Assembly: GCF_002846555.1 (NCBI RefSeq)
Contig: NZ_PJMS01000001.1
Coordinates: 4,634,501-4,698,500 of the forward strand
Source of the DNA: Aquimarina sp. MAR_2010_214
GTDB taxonomy: Bacteria > Bacteroidota > Bacteroidia > Flavobacteriales > Flavobacteriaceae
Length of the DNA stretch: 64,000 nucleotides
Direction: 5' to 3'
Position numbers and translations under genes: made by a program. The notes beneath the pieces were generated by a model that searched no databases, was not told the DNA's origin, and saw nothing but the letters and a program-made list of their open reading frames with translations. Positions 25,747-34,074 of the stretch are shown here, piece after piece (position 1 is the first letter of the stretch; each line of letters starts with the position of its first letter).

Positions 25747-26604
25747 TCAAAACTCAATTAGCTTAAAAGCACATTTTTCTTTCATTCGTTTTTGTGCAAT
25801 GTGGTTGATTGCAGTTTCGGTTAATTGTAAAATTCGTGGGTATCCTCCCGTAGTTTGACAATCTCTCATTAACACAATTAAATTTCCTGATGGAGTTAAT
25901 TGTATTGTACCTGGTAAAACAGGTGATGTTATAATCGAAGGCAAAGTGTTTGATATCTTCTCTTCTAACTGAATTGCCATTCTATTTATAGTGTTAGAAA
26001 TTGTGAAAATAGATTCTAATACTTTAGATTTTTGCTCCTCATTTAACATATCAAATTCGGGTCCTTTATACACCTCTAATGCATTTGAATTTTCTAAAAA
26101 TAAAGGTGGAGAAATTGTAGAAAAATGACCTTTATAATTAGCGCTACTTTGGTATGGAATTTTGTCATTCTTACCCAATCGAAATTGAGGTGTAATTGAT
26201 TTATAAAAAGACCTACTACGCAACACTTCTTTTGAAAGGAATCCATTTTTAATTCCTACATATCCATACATTCCTTTCTTACAAGAATTTAATTTAAGAA
26301 TATCATTTTTTAGGACTTTAATCTCACGGTACATTTCTATTTTTTGATCATTCAAAAAAGCATCGGTTTCGCCACCGGTCAAAACAATGGTTGTTGCTTC
26401 ACTGAATTTTAAAACAGGAGGCTGGATCGTCCATTCGATGCACGCATCATTTTTAGCATTACCCAATATTAAATTTGCAAATCCAAATGCCACTTGATCC
26501 ATTGCTCCACTTTTTGGAACTCCATATTTTGAAAAACCAAAACGCCCCTCATCCTGAATTGTAGTAAAAAGTCCAGGCTTAACTATTTCTACATCTGCAA
26601 TCAT
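25747..26604 (-). CDS. pxpC: 5-oxoprolinase subunit C (biotin-dependent carboxyltransferase-like, KipA family)
   Basis: 285 residues from the ATG at 26604; a TTG start at 26610 is possible, but the ATG makes the neat ATGA overlap with pxpB. The N terminus IVKPGLFTTIQDEGRFGFSK, then YGVPKSGAMDQVAF, is the family signature, and RMAIQLEE and DCQTTGGYPRILQL are typical later blocks. With PxpA and PxpB it forms the ATP-dependent 5-oxoprolinase that opens 5-oxoproline to glutamate. It was formerly named KipA, antagonist of KipI in Bacillus, but no kinase target is expected here. It is the last gene of the operon. Confidence 0.9.
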   Translation of the reverse strand: MIADVEIVKPGLFTTIQDEGRFGFSKYGVPKSGAMDQVAFGFANLILGNAKNDACIEWTIQPPVLKFSEATTIVLTGGETDAFLNDQKIEMYREIKVLKNDILKLNSCKKGMYGYVGIKNGFLSKEVLRSRSFYKSITPQFRLGKNDKIPYQSSANYKGHFSTISPPLFLENSNALEVYKGPEFDMLNEEQKSKVLESIFTISNTINRMAIQLEEKISNTLPSIITSPVLPGTIQLTPSGNLIVLMRDCQTTGGYPRILQLTETAINHIAQKRMKEKCAFKLIEF

Positions 26605-27326
26605 AAACAAACAAATTCTGGTATATAAGCACCCTCCAAAACTGAAGCACTTATATCGTTATATTTTTTTTCTTCTACCGATATAAACTGAATTTTATCT
26701 CCTGACGATATAAAACAACAATCTTCTATTTTGGGGTTAAAAAAATCCAGAGGACACATCCCAATTACATGCCATCCTCCTGGACTACTCATAGGATATA
26801 TCCCTGTCTGATTTCCACCAATTGCCACGGCACCTTTTTTCACATGTAAAGAGGGTGTCATTTTTCTAGCATTATGCAATTGATCATCAAGACCACCCAA
26901 ATACAAAAAGCCAGGTAAAAAGCCAATAAAATATGTAGTATACAATGGAGTAGTATGTAACCTAATTATTTCTTCTACAGTGAGAGATTTACTTTCTGCA
27001 AATGTTTTTAAATCCTGAGCGAGAGAAGTAGTGTAGCACACAGGGATTTTCCACAGTCTACTTTCAGGCCTTGTTTCATCAAACCCTTTAGAATATAATG
27101 ATTTTAGCATCAAAACCTCACTATAGAAATCCTCTATAGTAGACACATAATAAATTAATAACGAGTTATATGCAGGAATTACCTCAATAATTGGTTTATT
27201 ACAAGAAGAAAGTATGGATTTTTTAAAAGAAAGCAAGTTTTGAAGGATATTTTCTTCAATTTCTGAAGGCCATTCTATTAAAATTGCTCTTTCAGAATAT
27301 CTTTTATATTGTAATTTATATTTCAT
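26601..27326 (-). CDS. pxpB: 5-oxoprolinase subunit B (KipI family)
   Basis: 241 residues. The C-terminal half carries the conserved blocks FIGFLPGFLYLGGLDDQL, HVKKGAVAIGGNQTGIYPMS and SPGGWHVIG of the cyclophilin-like KipI/PxpB family. It works with PxpA and PxpC in ATP-dependent hydrolysis of 5-oxoproline. It sits 10 bp after pxpA and overlaps pxpC by 4 bp, the usual order. Confidence 0.92.
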   Translation of the reverse strand: MKYKLQYKRYSERAILIEWPSEIEENILQNLLSFKKSILSSCNKPIIEVIPAYNSLLIYYVSTIEDFYSEVLMLKSLYSKGFDETRPESRLWKIPVCYTTSLAQDLKTFAESKSLTVEEIIRLHTTPLYTTYFIGFLPGFLYLGGLDDQLHNARKMTPSLHVKKGAVAIGGNQTGIYPMSSPGGWHVIGMCPLDFFNPKIEDCCFISSGDKIQFISVEEKKYNDISASVLEGAYIPEFVCL

Positions 27327-27336
27327 GAGCTTCTCA

Positions 27337-28062
27337 TTATAATAAATTTAAATTCGAAAACTCTGTATACAAATACTTTAAAATCTGAACAGATTTTGGG
27401 TTATCTCCATGCACACAAATCGTATCAAAAAAAATCGGAACCTCTACTCCTTTTTTAGTTTTTACTTTCCCTTCAGAAACCATTCTTTTTACATGATCAA
27501 AAATTTCTTTTGGATCTGTAAGCAAGGCTTCTTTTTCTTTTCTTGAAACCAATGTCAAATCATCATTATAATTTCTATCTGCAAAAGCTTCGTGTCTGAC
27601 CTCAAAATCTCCTCCGGAAAGATACGATAATTTAGCATTTTTCAAAGTAACTATAGATAAACTTTTATCGATGTTTTTTACAGACTCAATAATTGCACGA
27701 GCAACTTCTTCATTTTTCACTGCTTCGTTATAAAGTGCCCCATGTGGTTTTACATGATGTAGTTTCCCTCCTGTTTTTTCGGTATAAGATTTTACCAATT
27801 GTATTTGTTCGGTTATTGTTTTTACTAAATCATCATATGTCATTTCAACTTTGGTTCTTCCAAAATTTTTGCGATCAGGGTATGATGGATGTGCGCCAAT
27901 TTTCACATTATGCTTCAGTGCTAATTCAATCGTTCTTTGGATTACTTCAGCATCTCCTGCATGGCTTCCACATGCAATATTACACCAAGAGATATAGGGC
28001 ATAATTTCGGTATCAAAACCTGCCTCTTCCCCCACATCTGCATTAAGAATAATTCTTTTCAT
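27337..28062 (-). CDS. pxpA: 5-oxoprolinase subunit A (LamB/YcsF family)
   Basis: 241 residues. The N-terminal LNADVGEEAGFD and ISWCNIACGSHAGD blocks, the HPSYPDRKNFGR segment and HHVKPHGALYN are hallmarks of the LamB/YcsF family. These carry the His/Asp residues of a TIM-barrel-like hydrolase site. It is the hydrolytic subunit of the PxpABC 5-oxoprolinase. It lies 26 bp after the NRAMP-like gene and 10 bp before pxpB, so the transporter-like protein and the enzyme are one transcription unit. Confidence 0.93.
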   Translation of the reverse strand: MKRIILNADVGEEAGFDTEIMPYISWCNIACGSHAGDAEVIQRTIELALKHNVKIGAHPSYPDRKNFGRTKVEMTYDDLVKTITEQIQLVKSYTEKTGGKLHHVKPHGALYNEAVKNEEVARAIIESVKNIDKSLSIVTLKNAKLSYLSGGDFEVRHEAFADRNYNDDLTLVSRKEKEALLTDPKEIFDHVKRMVSEGKVKTKKGVEVPIFFDTICVHGDNPKSVQILKYLYTEFSNLNLL

Positions 28063-28088
28063 ATTCCTACATTTACTATTGTAAATTC

Positions 28089-29294
28089 TTACACACTTTC
28101 AATTACTTTCCAAATACCTCTAAATCCTAAAAAGCAAGTAATGACAAGAATGAAAAAACCAATCAGATTTTGTTTCCATGAATTGGTATATTTTCCTAAT
28201 ATTTTTTGTTGGTTCATTACCCATAAAAGGAAGATTGCTATCACTGGTAAAAGGAGTCCATTTGCGATCTGTGCAAATCGAATAATCACTATTGATTTTA
28301 TACCCAGGGAAGAAAACAGAACTCCCAAAAAAAGGATAAACATCCATACCGCTCTAAAGGATTTACTTTTGAGTCCTTTTTGCCAACCCATACATCCTTT
28401 TACTACATAAGCTGCTGCAAGAGGTGCAGTAATTGCAGAAGTGATTCCGGCTGCAAATAACCCAATAGATAGTACATATTTTGCCATTGAACCAAAAACC
28501 GGTTCTAACCCTTTTGCCAGGTCGGCTGCATTATTCACTTCTGCTTCTTGTATAGCTGCTCCAGCAATAATAATTGCCATTGACACTAATCCACCCAGCA
28601 CTATTGCAACTACAGTATCCTTTTTTGCTTCTGGAAGGTCTTCGGTAGATTTCCACTTTTCACTAACAATAGATGCATGTAGAAAGAGATTGTATGGCAC
28701 TACTGTTGTCCCAATCAAACCAACAATGGTTAGTACATTATCACTAGAGAAGTTAGGAACAAACCCTCTAAAGATCATAGAAATGTCTGGTTTGGTCACT
28801 ATTGCTGTTACTATAAAAGCTACACTCATTAACAAAACCAGCACGATTAGACTTCGTTCTAAGACCTTATAATTACCTATGTATAATAATATAAAAGCAA
28901 TCACGCCAATCACAATACTCAAATAATTCTCTGAAATCCCAATTGATGATTCTAAGATTGTAGACAACCCGAGTACTCCCCCACTAATATTGCCGGCTTC
29001 GTATGCTGCATTTCCAATAAAAATTGCTGACAAGATTAATGTAATAAGAGCTCCTCTTACAATTTTGTTATCAAATTGAGATTTTAGCACTTCGCTTAAT
29101 CCCTTTTGGGTGACTACACCTAATCTTGCTGCCATTTCCTGTAAAACAACACAAGCTACAATAGATAACACCAATGCCCATAGTAATGAAAACCCAAACT
29201 GTACTCCTGCCAATGTACATACAGTTACTGTACCTGGACCAATAAAAGCTGCAGTCACCCATGTTCCTGGGCCTATATTAAAAAATTTCTTCAT
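28089..29294 (-). CDS. NRAMP-fold membrane transporter lacking the canonical metal ligands; candidate 5-oxoproline or organic-solute transporter
   Basis: 401 residues, about 11 TM helices, with overall NRAMP (SLC11) resemblance: GPGTWVTAAFIGPGT at the TM1 motif and VVPYNLFLHAS at the TM6 motif. In metal-transporting NRAMPs the TM1 motif is DPGN and TM6 is MPH. Here residues 19-22 are GPGT and 199-201 are VPY, so the Asp, Asn, Met and His that hold the metal are all replaced. The gene abuts the DUF2891 gene (no gap) and is followed by pxpABC, so it probably serves the same substrate. It would usually be annotated as a divalent metal transporter; that looks wrong for this member. The substrate is inferred, not shown. 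Confidence 0.85.
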   Translation of the reverse strand: MKKFFNIGPGTWVTAAFIGPGTVTVCTLAGVQFGFSLLWALVLSIVACVVLQEMAARLGVVTQKGLSEVLKSQFDNKIVRGALITLILSAIFIGNAAYEAGNISGGVLGLSTILESSIGISENYLSIVIGVIAFILLYIGNYKVLERSLIVLVLLMSVAFIVTAIVTKPDISMIFRGFVPNFSSDNVLTIVGLIGTTVVPYNLFLHASIVSEKWKSTEDLPEAKKDTVVAIVLGGLVSMAIIIAGAAIQEAEVNNAADLAKGLEPVFGSMAKYVLSIGLFAAGITSAITAPLAAAYVVKGCMGWQKGLKSKSFRAVWMFILFLGVLFSSLGIKSIVIIRFAQIANGLLLPVIAIFLLWVMNQQKILGKYTNSWKQNLIGFFILVITCFLGFRGIWKVIESV

Positions 29295-30425
29295 TTATTT
29301 TGTATTAACATCAAGTGTATAGATAGCAAATGATCCTAACCAATGCCCTCCTTCATAACTATCCCCAACCAGGTTAGGCAAAGAATAGTTCACATGTGTA
29401 TTTGCTACCGAAAAAAGATGTGCATACTCTTTATACTGTTTGGCAAGCCCATATAACACCCATGCTCTACTAAAATTAAGTCCATCTAAATGAACCAATT
29501 TTCCATCGGTACGATCAGACACTTCTCCTACATTAATGGTAAAGTTTTTGGCTTTAAGTTGAGGCATAAAAGTAGAAACCCAACTATCAAATTGTTCTTT
29601 GTTTAGTACTCTTCTCATTACATCCATTTCTTCAAAACAAGGAGAAAGAAAATCATAACCACTGGGCTCCCAACCAATAGGGCAACCTTGATCATTGGCA
29701 TAAAATTCTCTTGCTCTGGTTTCGATAAGGTCTTTTAGTTTTTGATCCTCTAAGGTATTTGCATAATCCCAGGCAAAGGATAATCCGAATGCAGTATTTG
29801 TATGCTCTCCTACTCTAATTGGGTATTTTAGTTTTGGAAGAAAATCAATATACCGTTGCACGATGAGTGCTGTTAGAGGTTGTAGGTTTTGTTCTAATTC
29901 TCTTGCTAACGGGTCATCCCAGGTATGTAGTTCTTCGGCCAGTTTGAGCAACCAGGCCCAACCGTATGTTCTCTCGTATGATTTGTTATGTTTTCCTTCA
30001 AAATATTTGATTTCTTCTTCAATATTCTTCTTAGACATATTTTGAAGTAATTTGGTTTTCGCTTCTTCCTTTTTTTCCAGATCGGGAAATGTTTTTAATA
30101 ATTTCACTAATGACCAATGCCCATGGACTGAAGAATGCCAGTCAAAACAACCATAGAAAGTAGGATGTAATACGTGAGGTTCTCCGATATTTTCTTTCCC
30201 TCCTAGCGTTTGTCCCAGTTTATTAGGGTATTCTACTTGCAAGCAAGCTAATGGTAATTCTACCAATGTATTGGCTTGCTCGAATGTGAGTTGTAAAGGT
30301 TGTTCTATCGGGTTCTCTTTTGGTTCTTCAGTTTTCACATCTTTAGAAGGTTGTTTTTGTGTATCAACATTGGTGTTACAACCTAACAGAACAAGTATAG
30401 AAATCAGAAAAAATATTCGGTACAT
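29295..30425 (-). CDS. DUF2891-family lipoprotein
   Basis: About 376 residues from the ATG at 30425; a start two codons earlier is possible. The lipoprotein signal MYRIFFLISILVLLGC has its lipobox Cys at about residue 16, followed by a Lys/Glu/Pro-rich linker. The DUF2891 body has HPTFYGCFDWHSSVHGHWSL, GWAWLLKLAEEL, VGEHTNTAFGLSFAWDYA and GGHWLGSFAIYTLD, with many His/Trp that suggest an alpha/alpha-barrel hydrolase-like pocket. The biochemical function is unknown. It is the first gene of the five-gene unit DUF2891-NRAMP-pxpA-pxpB-pxpC; its stop codon abuts the transporter start. It may process or capture an extracellular precursor of 5-oxoproline, which is inference. Confidence 0.85.
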   Translation of the reverse strand: MYRIFFLISILVLLGCNTNVDTQKQPSKDVKTEEPKENPIEQPLQLTFEQANTLVELPLACLQVEYPNKLGQTLGGKENIGEPHVLHPTFYGCFDWHSSVHGHWSLVKLLKTFPDLEKKEEAKTKLLQNMSKKNIEEEIKYFEGKHNKSYERTYGWAWLLKLAEELHTWDDPLARELEQNLQPLTALIVQRYIDFLPKLKYPIRVGEHTNTAFGLSFAWDYANTLEDQKLKDLIETRAREFYANDQGCPIGWEPSGYDFLSPCFEEMDVMRRVLNKEQFDSWVSTFMPQLKAKNFTINVGEVSDRTDGKLVHLDGLNFSRAWVLYGLAKQYKEYAHLFSVANTHVNYSLPNLVGDSYEGGHWLGSFAIYTLDVNTK

Positions 30426-30431
30426 AATCAA

Positions 30432-30860
30432 TATTTATAAGGTTAAAGTATCTACTTTCTTAAAAATATCAATTTCCGGAATTATGCGTATGCGATTGTT
30501 GATAAGAACAGGAAATAGTTTATAAATTTATCAATACATTATAGTTAGAACGAGTATCTATAGATTTTACAGACCATACAGTACTATTATTTCTAACTAT
30601 TCAGAAATAATAAGATCGTATGCATCCAGCATTTGTTTAATAGAAGCTTACCCTAAAAAGATGCTGGTATAGGGTTTCATCAACATCAATATAAGGCTCA
30701 AGTACTAACATATAAAAAACATAAAATCAGTTTTTACATTAAAAAAACAATAGGTAAAATTTATAAATCTTAAGCATACCTCGTTGCAAAAGACTTTGAT
30801 TATACTATATTTCAATCATTTTTATATATGTTTACTCCACATTTTAGCAATATAATTTAA
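30432..30860. other. Intergenic region between divergent transcription units
   Basis: About 430 bp with promoters expected for both sides, but no element fits the TTG/TAnnTTTG consensus convincingly. A 7-bp inverted repeat CCAGCAT (30626-30632) and ATGCTGG (30661-30667) is the only visible structure. Confidence 0.4.
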
Positions 30861-31655
30861 ATGAAAAAAAACAACCTTTTATCCTTAACTGTTTGCTTAC
30901 TTTTTTGTTTTAATTCTTTCTCTTTTGATAAGAGTACAAAAAAACTAAATAAGGCTTTGTATGAGTTTTTTTTAAACCTGGAATTGACAAAAAGAAATAA
31001 TGAAATATTAGGAATCTATGATTACATACCAAATTTAAAATCAAGAAAAAAAATTGAAACTATAGTGTTTGATGCCTGTCTCAATGGTAGTTTTCGAGAA
31101 AAGGTGTTATTTAATTATCAAAATAATATTTTATCGAAAATAGAATATAGAATAAAAAGAAGTGACGTTGATGATTATATAAATTTTAATTATAAATTGA
31201 GTTATATAGAAGAGAAGCTAAGTGGTGTGTATATTAAAAATAGGTTATTATATAAATTTAACTACAATTCTTTAGGCTCTTTAAAAGAAGTAAAGTATTT
31301 CTTAAAAAACAATATTGTTAAAGTCTACAATATAAAATATGATTATGAAAGATCAAAAATCAAATTTAGTTTAGATGTTATTAAAAACCTGAATGTTTAC
31401 TTTGACATCAACAAATCTAAAGACTTTTTAATTTGGGATAAAAATCACAATTTAAAAAAGTTTTCATTTGATATTTTTAGTTATGAGGATATTGAATATT
31501 CTAATTTGAATGATATAAAAAGTATTAAATATTCCACAATTTCAGATAAAAACAAACTATTTACATGGTCGTATATTAAGTTTGATGAAAGAAAAAATTG
31601 GACACAAAGAGAGTCAAAGGAATATAGAGTTAATAGAATAATTAATTATAAATAA
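30861..31655 (+). CDS. Hypothetical exported protein (AT-rich orphan)
   Basis: 264 residues with signal peptide MKKNNLLSLTVCLLFCFNSF. The remainder is rich in Lys, Asn, Tyr and Ile and alternates in short beta-like strands (for example KVYNIKYDYERSKIKFSLDV, LFTWSYIKFDERKNWTQRES), which recalls YD/RHS-like or TOM-like repeat proteins but matches no family I can name. Codon use is more AT-rich than in the neighbours. A second exported protein starts 1 bp after the stop codon, so the two are likely co-expressed. Confidence 0.7.
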   Translation: MKKNNLLSLTVCLLFCFNSFSFDKSTKKLNKALYEFFLNLELTKRNNEILGIYDYIPNLKSRKKIETIVFDACLNGSFREKVLFNYQNNILSKIEYRIKRSDVDDYINFNYKLSYIEEKLSGVYIKNRLLYKFNYNSLGSLKEVKYFLKNNIVKVYNIKYDYERSKIKFSLDVIKNLNVYFDINKSKDFLIWDKNHNLKKFSFDIFSYEDIEYSNLNDIKSIKYSTISDKNKLFTWSYIKFDERKNWTQRESKEYRVNRIINYK

Positions 31656-31656
31656 A

Positions 31657-32124
31657 ATGAAAGTAAGTGTCTTAAAATTAGTTTGCGGTATTATTTTTTT
31701 CTTTTCGATATCAAATATCTTAGCTCAAGAAGAAGGATATAATGAAAAATATCAATTAAAAAAGATAAACAATGAATTGAAGAAACATTATAACAGTAAG
31801 GATACCAAAAAATATTTTTACGAACTAATGTTAATAAAAAACGATACATTAAGAGTTAAAAAATTTAGTCATTTACCTACTACCTATAATATACATGTAT
31901 GGGATGAACTATATGTACCTATGAAAGAAATTGATATCAAGTCAATTAAATATAAAAAAGGTATTTTGATAAAAACTAAAGGTAATAAAAAGATTATTGG
32001 TGATTATTTAAATAAAAAATCTAGTGCAAAAAAGTACTATGGTTTTAAAGTTCATGTTTGGGGTACCAAAAATGAAGACAAAGAAGTAATGGAAATGATT
32101 AAAATATTATTCAAAAACCATTAA
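31657..32124 (+). CDS. Hypothetical exported protein, partner of the preceding gene
   Basis: 155 residues with a signal peptide ending at SNILAQ (cleavage before E/EEGYNEK). The body is basic (KKYFYELMLIKNDTLRVKKF, VKTKGNKKIIGDYL-like segments) with no recognised domain. It begins 1 bp after the upstream gene. A perfect 13-bp hairpin lies 41 bp downstream. Function unknown. Confidence 0.65.
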   Translation: MKVSVLKLVCGIIFFFSISNILAQEEGYNEKYQLKKINNELKKHYNSKDTKKYFYELMLIKNDTLRVKKFSHLPTTYNIHVWDELYVPMKEIDIKSIKYKKGILIKTKGNKKIIGDYLNKKSSAKKYYGFKVHVWGTKNEDKEVMEMIKILFKNH

Positions 32125-32165
32125 TCGAATATTGTAAATTATCAGGTACATTTTAGCCATTATTT

Positions 32166-32194
32166 GGCACTAAGACACGAAGTGTCTTAGTGCC
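32166..32194. terminator. Strong hairpin downstream of the exported-protein pair (possible terminator)
   Basis: GGCACTAAGACAC (32166-32178) and GTGTCTTAGTGCC (32182-32194) pair over 13 bp with a 3-nt GAA loop. Only three T follow, so it is an untypical intrinsic terminator and may instead be a palindromic repeat that protects the mRNA end. Confidence 0.4.
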
Positions 32195-32309
32195 TTTGGA
32201 AAGGTAAAAAAGCTTTTACTAAGGATATGAGACTCATCTATTGTTCGTTAAGACACATAGTTTACACAAATTAAAGATTAGGCTATCAGGTATTAAAACA
32301 CTTATTTTT

Positions 32310-33848
32310 TCATCCCAACCATCCATCACGATCCAGACTTCTATATTGTATTGCTTCAGAAATATGATAGCCCTGGATGGTTTCTGCGCCTTCAAGATCT
32401 GCAATAGTTCGGGATACTTTTAGAATTCGATCATATGCTCTAGCAGAAAGGTTTAGTCGTTCCATAGCGGTTTTTAGTAATTCTTTTGAAGCGGTATCCA
32501 AGGCACAATATTCCCGAATCTGTTTCACTCCCATCTGTGCATTGTAATGAATATTTTGTAACTCTGTGAATCTTTGAGTCTGTATATCTCGTGCTTTTAT
32601 CACTCGTTTTCTTATTTCAACACTAGATTCTCCTCGCCTTTCTTCACTAAGCTTATCAAAAGGTACGGGGGTAACTTCTATATGAATATCTATTCTGTCT
32701 AATAATGGGCCTGAAATTTTACTAAGGTAACGCTGCATCTCTGCTGGGGAAGAGGTTACAGGTGCATTTGGGTCATTAAAATATCCTCCTGGGCTTGGGT
32801 TCATACTGGCAACCAACATAAAACTGGATGGGTATGTCACGGTAAATTTTGCTCTAGAGATCGTTACCTCTCTATCCTCAAGAGGCTGGCGCATTACTTC
32901 AAGCACTTCTCTTTTAAATTCTGGTAATTCATCTAAGAACAATACTCCGTTATGAGATAGTGAAATTTCTCCTGGTTGCGGGTAACTTCCACCACCTACC
33001 AATGCCACATTAGATATCGTATGATGTGGACTACGAAAGGGACGTTGCGCCATTAATCCCACATGATCTTTAATACGCCCTACTACACTATGTATTTTTG
33101 TTGTTTCGAGAGCTTCTTGTAATGACATCGGTGGTAAAATACTGGGTAATCTTTTACTCAACATGGTTTTACCACTTCCTGGCGGGCCTACTAATATGAT
33201 ATTATGTCCTCCTGCAGCAGCAATCTCCATACATCGTTTTATACTTTCTTGCCCTTTTACATCTGCAAAATCAAACTCAGGGTTATCCAATGCTGTATAA
33301 AACTCTTCTCGCGTGTCTACTATTGTTCGTTCTAGCTCTCCTTTTTCATCAAAATAATCGATTACTTCTTTGATATTTTCTACTCCGTACACTTCCAGAT
33401 GGTCAACTATTGCTGCTTCTTTAGCATTTTGTTTTGGAAGTATAAACCCTTTAAATCCTTCTTCGCGTGCTTTGATTGCAATAGGCAAGGCTCCTTTAAT
33501 GGGTTGCAGACTTCCATCCAAGGATAATTCCCCCATAATTAAATACTCTGAAATATCGTTTCCTTTGATTTGTGAACTTGCAGCAAGAATCCCTAGCGCT
33601 AGAGTAAGATCATAGGCTGACCCTTCTTTTCTTAAATCTGCAGGCGCCATATTAATTGTAATTTTTTTGCCTGGCAATTTATACCCATTATTCTGTAAAG
33701 CAGCTGCTATACGATAACTACTTTCTCGTATTGCATTGTCTGGTAACCCTACGAGATGATACCCTATCCCTTTATCAATATTCACCTCGACTGTAATGGA
33801 TGTTGCTTCGACCCCAAAAACAGCACTCCCAAAAACTTTTGTTAGCAT
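32310..33848 (-). CDS. YifB-family Mg-chelatase-like AAA+ ATPase (ComM-like)
   Basis: 512 residues from the ATG at 33848 (MLTKVFGSAVFGVEATSITV), which fits the family's usual N terminus; an upstream start would add 8. The N-terminal ChlI/Lon-protease-like domain (to about 190) is followed by the AAA+ domain with Walker A GPPGSGKTMLSKRL and Walker B-type VLFLDELPEF, and a C-terminal Mg-chelatase C domain (RAYDRILKVSRTIADLEG). ComM in other bacteria is a helicase that aids branch migration during natural transformation. It is on the same strand as the aspartate kinase gene but 226 bp beyond it. Confidence 0.92.
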   Translation of the reverse strand: MLTKVFGSAVFGVEATSITVEVNIDKGIGYHLVGLPDNAIRESSYRIAAALQNNGYKLPGKKITINMAPADLRKEGSAYDLTLALGILAASSQIKGNDISEYLIMGELSLDGSLQPIKGALPIAIKAREEGFKGFILPKQNAKEAAIVDHLEVYGVENIKEVIDYFDEKGELERTIVDTREEFYTALDNPEFDFADVKGQESIKRCMEIAAAGGHNIILVGPPGSGKTMLSKRLPSILPPMSLQEALETTKIHSVVGRIKDHVGLMAQRPFRSPHHTISNVALVGGGSYPQPGEISLSHNGVLFLDELPEFKREVLEVMRQPLEDREVTISRAKFTVTYPSSFMLVASMNPSPGGYFNDPNAPVTSSPAEMQRYLSKISGPLLDRIDIHIEVTPVPFDKLSEERRGESSVEIRKRVIKARDIQTQRFTELQNIHYNAQMGVKQIREYCALDTASKELLKTAMERLNLSARAYDRILKVSRTIADLEGAETIQGYHISEAIQYRSLDRDGWLG

Positions 33849-34074
33849 ATGTTCTGTTTTATACACATGCAAACATAGGTAAGCCGAGTTTTAAAAAATG
33901 AAACTGAGATTTTGTATCAAAATACTTTAGATATATTTTTTAAGAAAAAACAACCTATTCATGATAAAAAAGTGAAAATTGAAAAGTAGGGCCTTTGCTT
34001 TATTAAGAGGTATGTTACTTATATTATCTAAGCTTACGCCCCACTTATTTATGTATAAACTACATAACAAACAA

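Noticed and set aside
28089..29294. Annotation as Mn2+/Fe2+ NRAMP transporter
   Set aside because: The DPGN and MPH ligand motifs are replaced by GPGT and VPY, so the family name alone is misleading.
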